Positions 44,459 to 50,161 of a stretch of 50,161 nucleotides of DNA are shown piece by piece. The notes beneath the pieces were generated by a model, which worked only from the letters and a program-made list of their open reading frames with translations, did no database searches and was not told where the DNA came from. The position numbers and the translations under genes are program-made. Positions within the stretch are counted from its first letter, which is position 1; the number at the start of each line of letters is the position of its first letter. Source of the DNA: Ahrensia sp. R2A130 (GTDB taxonomy: Bacteria; Pseudomonadota; Alphaproteobacteria; Rhizobiales; Rhizobiaceae); assembly GCF_000179775.1 (NCBI RefSeq), contig NZ_AEEB01000042.1, positions 1 through 50,161 on the forward strand. Reading direction: 5' to 3'.

Positions 44459-45237
44459 AGCCAGCGATTGATATATCCACCGCTAAAGATGCCAATGTGC
44501 ATGATGCTGACAGTGCAGTCGGGCCAATTGATCAAGACCCCGCCGCTTCGGCGGGCGGGGAACATCTGCGCCGTAGCGCTTCGTCCGAACGTATGTCTTC
44601 GATATCAGCAATGGTGGTTTGTTTGTCAGCCGCCGCAGTGCTGGGGATGCTGCTTTGGTTGCTGCACGTGCAAAGCACGACGATGCAGACTGCACCGCAG
44701 ATAGAAAGCCTGATCAAAGATCCTGCCATCCTATGCGTGAGCGAGGATTGCATGACCAAACGCACCCTTATTGCGCTTGAATTGCACGCTTTTAATCTGC
44801 GAAATCAAAGGGTGCAATCGGCGTTGACATCCAGGCTCTTTGTTCAGGTTATCGCTCAAGTGGTCGCTCTGGCACTGATCGTGCTCGGAGGCGTGTTGGT
44901 GTTTGATCGAGTGCGTTCAAGAACCAGTGTAATGTCGTTTGGCCGTACGCAACTCGCGACGCCGGGACAGGATAAGCCCCGCAGCTGGTCATTTGTTCTC
45001 GTGTCCGACCTTCCAGGCGTGTTGCTCTGCGCGATGGGCATGCTGACGCTTGGCGCCTCGATGTATTTCATCGCCAACGCTGCACTGATCGAGGTGAGTG
45101 ACGTCCCAATTTACCTAGAAAATCCGAATACATACAAATTTTCTTCGAGGCAGACGGAAGGCAAGGCGAAGCCGATACTGACAGCGAAAGAAATGAAAAT
45201 CGATGTCGAAAATGATTTCAAAGACGAAGGAGGATGA
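44455..45237 (+). CDS. Hypothetical membrane protein
   Basis: A 260-residue protein overlapping the subtilase stop by 4 bases (ATGA). It has three clear hydrophobic segments: about residues 48-70 (SISAMVVCLSAAAVLGMLLW), 127-150 (LFVQVIAQVVALALIVLGGV) and 183-208 (VLLCAMGMLTLGASMYFIAN), separated by a periplasmic-looking loop with a Cys pair (ILCVSEDCMTK) and ending in a soluble tail. I recognise no family. Tight coupling on both sides places it in the same operon as the protease and the secreted protein, perhaps as a membrane anchor. Confidence 0.8.
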   Translation: MKPAIDISTAKDANVHDADSAVGPIDQDPAASAGGEHLRRSASSERMSSISAMVVCLSAAAVLGMLLWLLHVQSTTMQTAPQIESLIKDPAILCVSEDCMTKRTLIALELHAFNLRNQRVQSALTSRLFVQVIAQVVALALIVLGGVLVFDRVRSRTSVMSFGRTQLATPGQDKPRSWSFVLVSDLPGVLLCAMGMLTLGASMYFIANAALIEVSDVPIYLENPNTYKFSSRQTEGKAKPILTAKEMKIDVENDFKDEGG

Positions 45238-45241
45238 TGCG

Positions 45242-45835
45242 GTGTCGCGTTCAATACCGAAAACATTTGTTCTGGTTGGGTCCATCGTAGCTGCAAGCGC
45301 GACGGGGCATGTGCACGCGCAGCTTTCGAGCGGTGATGCGAATAAGCTTTTCAGAATCTGTGGCGAAACGAAACCCAAGTCGGTCAACTACGACAGCAAG
45401 TTATGCCAGTATTATCAGGCTGGATTTGATCGAGGCGTGGCTACGGCAGCACAACCCCCAAGCGTAGTGGATCCCGGCTTTTCTGGTTTCTCCGCGGGAA
45501 GAGACTTCTTCAATGTTGAAGAATATTTCAAAGCCATCTCCAAGGTCGATCAACTCTTGGAGGCTGTCGACGATCCGGACGCTTCGCAACGACTGAACAA
45601 AGCTTTTCAGGATTTCAAAAAGACTGTGCCGTCAATCGCGATTGAAGGTGGAGGGATGAAGTTGGCGCCGCCACAGAAACCCAGTCTGGATGTTTTTGAG
45701 TACGGCAAATCGATTACGAATTTCGAAGAGGCGGTGAACTCTCTTCCTGACGCCTCCATGCAAACGAAAGCGCGCGACGCCTTCGCCGACTTCAACCGTG
45801 CTGTGCCGCCGCTGGCTATTTCGCCCCCAACCTAG
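45242..45835 (+). CDS. Hypothetical secreted protein
   Basis: I place the start at GTG 45242, because AGGAGG lies about 10 bases upstream and the product then begins with a normal signal peptide (MSRSIPKTFVLVGSIVAASA, likely cleavage after HVHA). An in-frame ATG at 45203 overlaps the previous gene. The 197-residue product has two similar segments, FFNVEEYFKAISKVDQLLEAVD and FEYGKSITNFEEAVNSLPD, each followed by a DF(K/N)xxVPxxAI phrase, so it seems to be an internal duplication with helical repeats. Two Cys near the mature N-terminus could form a disulphide. Family unknown. Confidence 0.72.
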   Translation: MSRSIPKTFVLVGSIVAASATGHVHAQLSSGDANKLFRICGETKPKSVNYDSKLCQYYQAGFDRGVATAAQPPSVVDPGFSGFSAGRDFFNVEEYFKAISKVDQLLEAVDDPDASQRLNKAFQDFKKTVPSIAIEGGGMKLAPPQKPSLDVFEYGKSITNFEEAVNSLPDASMQTKARDAFADFNRAVPPLAISPPT

Positions 45836-45971
45836 TCACGAGAATCCCGACGCCAATACTCTCCAGGTTCCAGTACGCGGTGATGTTGGTGCAATTCGAT
45901 GCGCTTCATTTCTTTTGTTGAGATCATTGATCTCGAGGCAAATTTTGGATCGGAAATTGGAGAAACAAGCT

Positions 45972-47702
45972 ATGCCGACAAACCACGAAGTTTTGCCTGG
46001 TGACGGATTGCCAACTCCCGAGACGGTGCGCCCTGGTGACACGATCATGCTGTTGCCAGGCACACATGCCCAACCACTCGTTGTGTCTGGATTGCGAGGC
46101 ACGCTAAACGCGCCGATCACGATTACCGCAGCGTTGGGTGCTATTGTCACGGGTACCATGGATGAGGAGCAGGCCCGCCTCTTTTTGAATGCCGAAGCGA
46201 CGCGCCGACAGGAAGGGGGCTACTATCCAGCTCCTGGCCATCTGGGTGACCTTGCGGCACTGACCATACGCAATTGCCAGTTCGTCATCGTGCAGAGTCT
46301 TGCGCTATTCCAATGTTGGCCAACCGCGCTCTACATTGACGATAGCCGTTTCGTTGCGGTTCGCGACTGCCGCATTGAAGGAGCCACCATTGCCATTGGC
46401 ATTAACGGGCTCGACACGCGCTTTATCCTGATCGAAGGCAATGATTGGCTTCAGGATATTAGCCCTCATCACGATTTGTGGAACAAAATTCCTTGGCGTG
46501 CAGTGCATGGCGCGATCGCGGATGGCAGCGGACCAGTGGAGGACACGGACCAACGCCATTTTGATGGCGATTTCCTGCGCTGCTGGGACATCGCGGGGGA
46601 CATGACCGTGCGGGGGAACCGGGTCAGCGACGCATTCAATGGTATTCATGTCTTCAATCGAACCGACGAACTGGCGCCAGGTCGCAATCCAACGGCTGAA
46701 CTCTTTAACCGACGACGACGCGCGGCAGCCAATATTTTGGTGGAGGACAATTTCTTTCAGCGCGTGCGCGACAATGTCATTGAGCCAGAGGATCATGCAT
46801 GGAACTGGGTTGTTCGACGCAACTTAATGCTCGATTGCTACCTGCCCTTTTCGCTGGAACTGCACCGGGCAGGCTGGATTACCATATACGCTAATCAGGC
46901 GCTTGCCCTGCATCCGCCACTATTTGGTATCGCCGGAGCCGCACGTACAGAATTCGCCATGTTTAAGACAGGCGGTCTACAACGCAATGAAGGGCCCATA
47001 AATGTGCTCTTCAACAGTTTCGGTTTCTTGCCTGATCAGCGTTATTTCCGACGCGGCTTCTATGCGAAGTTCGGCCATTACAACAATGCGGTGGACTACC
47101 TTGGCGGCACGACGCGGTTTTTCGGCTCGCGTGGGCGCGACCTTGGCCCCGGTCTGGCCCTGAGTGCAGACAATCCGCTGGCTGATGAACTGGCCGTTGA
47201 GGAGAAGCGCTTTACCCGCAGGTGGGACGGGACCATGGAGGGTTCCGAACTCCTATCGGAACATGCGCGTGCGCTTCTCAATCTCACCATCAAAATGGAT
47301 GGCGACATGGTTCATGATGACGCCTTTCCAGGAGGGGGAGCTAAACGTCATTATGTCGAGCTTGGATACAGGCTTGGTGACGCATCGCTTGGGCAATCTC
47401 CCCAGTTTGATGTTGATCCAACAAACCTGCCTGAACACCCTGAGCAGATCGACCTACGTCCTGGTAACAGGCAGGCAATAGGAAGTTCGGTCGCGGTAAC
47501 CATCGCTTTGCACAATGGTGATGCCCATACCGTGCCAGCGGGTCTCGATCGTGGGGCTTATCAGTCAAGCCAAAAGGGACGCGAGGCTATGAACGCACTC
47601 GATGCGGCCTTTGGTTTCATCCCTGATTTCAGCTGGACCGGACGGGTCGAACGACGCCCACTTCCGCCTGCATCAGATCCCAATGGAGAGCTTACCGTAT
47701 GA
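45972..47702 (+). CDS. Right-handed parallel beta-helix repeat protein
   Basis: The frame extends upstream to 45798, but the ATG at 45972 (MPTNHEVLPGDGLPTPETVR) has GGAGAAA before it and starts the folded region, giving 576 residues. The body shows the pattern of right-handed beta-helix proteins: PGDTIMLLPGTHAQPLVV, short asparagine-rich turns (IRNCQFVIVQSLALFQ; FVAVRDCRIEGATIAIGING; ILIEGNDWL; MTVRGNRVSDAFNGIHV; ILVEDNFFQRVRDNVIEPEDH). Such folds occur in polysaccharide lyases, hydrolases, phage tailspikes and surface proteins. No signal peptide is evident. A polysaccharide-binding or lytic role is plausible but the active site is not recognisable. Confidence 0.82.
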   Translation: MPTNHEVLPGDGLPTPETVRPGDTIMLLPGTHAQPLVVSGLRGTLNAPITITAALGAIVTGTMDEEQARLFLNAEATRRQEGGYYPAPGHLGDLAALTIRNCQFVIVQSLALFQCWPTALYIDDSRFVAVRDCRIEGATIAIGINGLDTRFILIEGNDWLQDISPHHDLWNKIPWRAVHGAIADGSGPVEDTDQRHFDGDFLRCWDIAGDMTVRGNRVSDAFNGIHVFNRTDELAPGRNPTAELFNRRRRAAANILVEDNFFQRVRDNVIEPEDHAWNWVVRRNLMLDCYLPFSLELHRAGWITIYANQALALHPPLFGIAGAARTEFAMFKTGGLQRNEGPINVLFNSFGFLPDQRYFRRGFYAKFGHYNNAVDYLGGTTRFFGSRGRDLGPGLALSADNPLADELAVEEKRFTRRWDGTMEGSELLSEHARALLNLTIKMDGDMVHDDAFPGGGAKRHYVELGYRLGDASLGQSPQFDVDPTNLPEHPEQIDLRPGNRQAIGSSVAVTIALHNGDAHTVPAGLDRGAYQSSQKGREAMNALDAAFGFIPDFSWTGRVERRPLPPASDPNGELTV

Positions 47703-47717
47703 GTAACATGCAAACAG

Positions 47718-48518
47718 ATGTTGGGAACTACCCATCACCCATCACCCAACACACCAAGTAACGCTCCGCCTTTCGTGATCAGTCAACGCTTTTTCGCCTC
47801 GTTGATAGGTGTCATTGCTTTTGGCCTGCCTACTTTTCTTGTGTTTGGTTCGCTGGTTGGCGGTTGTTTTCGGAACTCCTTGAGTCATAATTATTACTCG
47901 TCTTTTTTCGGAGATGTCTTCGTTGTTTCACTCGCCGCCATGGGCCTTTTCCTCTTCGCCTATCGCGGGCGAGACGGGCGCGGGGGCCTAGAAGACAAAC
48001 TTGCCACGGTGGCTGGTATCGCTGCGCTTGGCGTAGCACTCTTCCCCACTGAAGGTGATGGGCTGGATGGAAAGGCGTGTGCTAGTCGCGCATTTGTCGA
48101 TTCAGTCGGGGGAGTATCCTTCGAACTCTTTGCAAATGTTTGGATGCTGCATGTCGCTGCCGCCGTCTACGTGTTCGGATTTTTGGCCTATTACGCCCTC
48201 TTTAACTTCACCAAGGTTCATTCTGCGGAAAGCGTGGACGCGCATGGTAATCTCACGCCTGCAAAGCGGCATCGAAACAGGCTCTATCGCGCTTCAGGCA
48301 TCGCGATTCTTGGATGCATTGCACTGCTGGGCCTGCATTCATGGATTGGTCACGGATGGACATTCTGGCACGCTATCAACGCAACATTCTGGATTGAGGC
48401 ATTGGCACTCGTCGCCTTTGGAACGTCATGGATCGTGCGTGGCCGGGTGTTCGACACTGTGTTGCTTGATAGTGCCGCCAAGGGTGTTGTCAGACTAACT
48501 AGCAAAGTTTCAAATTAG
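47718..48518 (+). CDS. Hypothetical multi-pass membrane protein, C-terminus replaced by IS6 sequence
   Basis: A 266-residue frame with about six hydrophobic segments (LIGVIAFGLPTFLVFG; FGDVFVVSLAAMGLFLFAY; VAGIAALGVALFP; LHVAAAVYVFGFLAYYALF; ASGIAILGCIALLGLH; FWIEALALVAFGTSWIV). No family recognised. The true start is uncertain: an ATGAG overlap at 47699 would be the usual coupling to the previous gene but is in another frame, and a CCCATCACCCATCACCC repeat at 47731-47747 could have shifted it. The last 12 codons (from GVVRLTSK) are read from the inverted repeat of the IS6 element that starts at 48482, so the native C-terminus is missing. Confidence 0.72.
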   Translation: MLGTTHHPSPNTPSNAPPFVISQRFFASLIGVIAFGLPTFLVFGSLVGGCFRNSLSHNYYSSFFGDVFVVSLAAMGLFLFAYRGRDGRGGLEDKLATVAGIAALGVALFPTEGDGLDGKACASRAFVDSVGGVSFELFANVWMLHVAAAVYVFGFLAYYALFNFTKVHSAESVDAHGNLTPAKRHRNRLYRASGIAILGCIALLGLHSWIGHGWTFWHAINATFWIEALALVAFGTSWIVRGRVFDTVLLDSAAKGVVRLTSKVSN

Positions 48519-49297
48519 CATGGCGTCGGGGCTCTTCAGGCCGCACTTAGCTGCTGCCACTAATCCAAAGCAACATCGCGGCTCGAATTGAAATGATGGC
48601 GACTGATGAGATGATGTTGCTGATCGAAGTGGTTATGGACGGAGGCGTGGATTGATGCGAATTTCTGCAGCGTTTCTATCGATCGGAACCGCTGCATGGT
48701 CCGTTCCCGTCTTCGAAAGGGAAGGTGTGAATTCTCGGCCCGGTTGTTGAGCCATCGTTCAGTTTCCTGTCGCCCGGCGTTCCCGATGACTTTCATCGCA
48801 GCACTGTAAGACCGAAGCTTGTCCGTTACGATCATGCGTGGTGGGCCGTGGCGCTTCATCAACTTCCTGAGGAACTTCAACGCGGCCTTACGATCACGGC
48901 GTTTGGTGATGTAAGGATTCTAGAGCCTCGCCTTCATGATCTACAGCCCGCCACAGGTAGTGCCTTTCCCCGTTGATCCTTACGACGACCCCGTCGAGAT
49001 GCCACTGCCAATGCGAATAGGCACTCGTCTTCTGGACGCGTCTTTTGCGGATTTCGCCAGCAAACATTGGACCAAATCTGTTCCACCAAAAGCGGATCGT
49101 TTCGTGACTGATGACGATGCCACGCTCATGCAACAGATCCTCGACGTTGCGCAGCGAGAGCGGAAACCGGACGTACGTCATCACTGTGAGGCGGATGATC
49201 TTGGGCGATGAGTTGAAATATTTGAAGGGATTGGGTTTGGCCATGGATCATGGCTCTCGTCTGAGCCCGGAACCGTCAAGTTGCTCTGACAATGCCC
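48482..49297 (-). mobile_element. IS6-family insertion sequence, about 816 bp
   Basis: Ends are GGGTGTTGTCAGA (48482-48494) and TCTGACAATGCCC (49285-49297), an 11-of-13 inverted repeat related to the ends of the derivative at 32438-32980. The interior is a single transposase gene on the minus strand, disrupted by a frameshift and a stop. Flanking 8-base sequences (GCCGCCAA and ACAACGCT) are not duplicated. It truncates the membrane-protein gene at 48481 and lies against a recombinase remnant on the other side. Confidence 0.85.
48536..49244 (-). pseudogene. IS6-family transposase, frameshifted and nonsense-mutated
   Basis: The N-terminal frame (from the ATG at 49244) reads MAKPNPFKYFNSSPKIIRLT through WHLDGVVVRINGERHYLWRA and EGEALES, then shifts near 48905 by one extra base. 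Frame two continues MKFLRKLMKRHGPPRMIVTD and NNRAENSHLPFRRRERTMQR to HHFNSSRDVALD, where a TAG replaces the expected GEWQQL; the reading resumes WQQLSAA to a TGA at 48536. All three DDE residues (WHLD, IVTD, RAEN) are preserved, so decay is recent. Confidence 0.85.
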
Positions 49298-49306
49298 ACA
49301 ACGCTG

Positions 49307-49459
49307 ATGCGAGATCGTGTTCGCAATGGCGACCGCAAGATGAGACGGGCATGGTTCGGCGCGATTCTTGACAAAGTTATCGTCCGTCCGGATGAGCTCG
49401 TGGTAAGGGACGGAAGCCTCGTCTGCGCAACACGGTCTCGAATTGCGGAGATGCACTAA
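49307..49459 (+). pseudogene. Site-specific serine recombinase C-terminal remnant
   Basis: From the ATG at 49307 the frame encodes 50 residues, MRDRVRNGDRKMRRAWFGAI then LDKVIVRPDELVVRDGSLVC. The pattern of a charged helix, then (A/S)IxDKVIVxxDE, matches the tail of large serine recombinases (resolvase/invertase type), but the catalytic domain is absent. The remnant abuts the IS6 end, which probably removed the rest. Confidence 0.4.
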
Positions 49460-49801
49460 TCCAAAATCACGCGGCACCGGTGCCCAGACGTATTCAAGAA
49501 TGGTGCACCGGTCCGAACAGTTCTGCGAACTCGTATAGTGTTGAATTTGTGTTGTGATTTCGTATTGAAATCGAGGACTCCCTTACTCTGTCAGTCGACG
49601 TGCAGACTTTCCACATAGCCGTCCAGCGCGAGCAGAACGGCTACGAACATGAGCGTGAGGCCGACCGCCATAAGCACGCTGTCGCACGTGATATGGCTGC
49701 CTCGGTCGCGTTGGCCCCCGGATGTTATGCGCCTCTATCCCGCTCACCGCGCCGCCCGAAGGCCTGACCAATCAGGATGGTCGCCGCCAGCGCGTCCACG
49801 C
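49460..49801. other. Intergenic debris, no intact gene
   Basis: No full gene seen. On the minus strand 49591-49686 reads LMAVGLTLMFVAVLLALDGY then VESLHVD and a stop, a hydrophobic helix that could be the tail of a lost membrane protein. There is also a GGTGCACCGG/CACCGGTGCC repeat near 49470-49520. The segment ends at the likely left end of an IS3 element. Confidence 0.35.
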
Positions 49802-49867
49802 TGACCTGTTCCCCTGAAACCTCCTCGATTTCGGGTTAGTCCTGTTTCCTGATCAAGGAGACGGACG

Positions 49868-50134
49868 ATGAAGAGATCACGGTTCACGGACGAGCAGATC
49901 ATCGGAATATTGAAAGAGCACCAGGCAGGCGCGACGGCGAAGGATATCTGCCGAAAGCACGGCATCAGCGACGCGACGTTTTACAAGTGGCGATCCCGTT
50001 TCGGCGGCATGGAGGTGTCGGAAGCTCGTCGGCTGAAGATATTGGAAGATGAGAACGCGAAGCTGAAGAAGCTGCTGGCTGAATCGATGCTTGATGTGTC
50101 GACATTGCGCGAGATGCTTTCAAAAAACTTCTAA
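49868..50134 (+). CDS. IS3-family transposase OrfA
   Basis: An 88-residue OrfA: MKRSRFTDEQIIGILKEHQA, then the helix-turn-helix AKDICRKHGISDATFYKWRS, a linker FGGMEVSEARRLK and a leucine-rich coiled coil LEDENAKLKKLLAESMLDVS. It binds the element ends. GGAGA precedes the ATG. The stop TAA lies 3 bases after a slippery site; in the -1 frame the sequence continues LRPSSRRNA, the expected start of OrfB, beyond which the window ends. Confidence 0.92.
   Translation: MKRSRFTDEQIIGILKEHQAGATAKDICRKHGISDATFYKWRSRFGGMEVSEARRLKILEDENAKLKKLLAESMLDVSTLREMLSKNF
50122..50128 (+). promoter_or_regulatory. Programmed -1 frameshift site (OrfA/OrfB)
   Basis: The heptamer A-AAA-AAC fits the X-XXY-YYZ rule in the OrfA frame and lies just before the OrfA stop. 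Slipping back one base joins the OrfA frame to LRPSSRRNA in the OrfB frame, giving the OrfAB transposase, as is established for IS3-family elements. Confidence 0.75.
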
Positions 50135-50161
50135 GGCCCAGCTCGCGGCGTAACGCCTTGG

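Larger units (their letters stand above)
49802..50161 (+). mobile_element. IS3-family element, left part (runs off the window)
   Basis: The probable left end begins TGACCTGTTCCCCTGAAACC near 49802, just after a change in sequence character, and resembles IS3-family termini. The orfA gene and the start of orfB lie inside. This is a different IS3 group from the relic at 6399-8580. Its extent and right end are outside the window. Confidence 0.6.

Noticed and set aside
45798..45971. N-terminal extension of the beta-helix protein (MLCRRWLFRPQP...)
   Set aside because: It overlaps the preceding gene and is unlike the rest; the ATG at 45972 has a good ribosome binding site.

Overview
The window looks like an accessory region of an alphaproteobacterium, most likely a Hyphomicrobiales (Rhizobiaceae or Brucellaceae-like) genome. 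Reasons: rhizobial-type gene families (fhs, Tct transporter, MatB), GntR/FCD control, and IS3 and IS6 relics of the kind common in that order. No rRNA or tRNA gene and no CRISPR array was seen.

Layout. (1) 1-6393: the 3' end of fhs (formate-tetrahydrofolate ligase), a tandem UspA stress protein, then a tripartite tricarboxylate transporter tctC-tctB-tctA. A P-loop, zeta-toxin-like gene is translationally coupled to tctA and appears frameshifted near its end. (2) 6399-8835: a decayed, rearranged IS3 element with an inverted partial duplication of its orfB and several short hairpin insertions, plus a second small IS3 orfA remnant. (3) 9015-32150: a large catabolic island of four transcription units. 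A plus-strand TRAP transporter operon carries a molybdenum hydroxylase large subunit, an FAD monooxygenase and an Asp/Glu racemase/maleate isomerase homologue. A minus-strand spermidine/putrescine-type ABC transporter operon carries a NodB/PuuE-like hydrolase, a class III CoA transferase and an acyl-CoA dehydrogenase. Divergent from it is a plus-strand operon of MmgE/PrpD, cupin, SDR, enoyl-CoA hydratase, MaoC/FAS1-like dehydratase and matB. Last is a minus-strand gntR-amidase pair. Similar palindromes of TTTTGTATACAAAA type lie before three of these units, which suggests that one GntR regulator controls the island. The enzyme set suggests import, ring hydroxylation, ring opening, amide hydrolysis and CoA-linked breakdown of an N-heterocyclic or imide compound ending in malonate. 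This is inference.

(4) 32438-34590: mobile-element debris. It holds a 543-bp internally deleted IS6 copy with perfect 13-bp ends, a truncated P-loop gene, an excisionase-like gene and a GCAGGGAA-type repeat patch. (5) 35074-48481: a compact, mostly co-directional gene set that I do not recognise as a described system. It has an animal-type heme peroxidase, two different subtilases, a PAP2/vanadium-haloperoxidase-like protein with a collagen-like Thr-Gly-Ala tail, a SARP-type winged-helix/TolB-like/TPR regulator, two multi-pass membrane proteins, a secreted protein and a parallel beta-helix protein. Most are coupled or tightly spaced, so they probably work together, perhaps in oxidative or halogenating chemistry and proteolysis. 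(6) 48482-50161: a frameshifted IS6 copy whose end runs into the last membrane-protein gene, a recombinase remnant, and the start of another IS3 element with a textbook -1 frameshift site. IS6 copies therefore bracket region 5 in opposite orientations.
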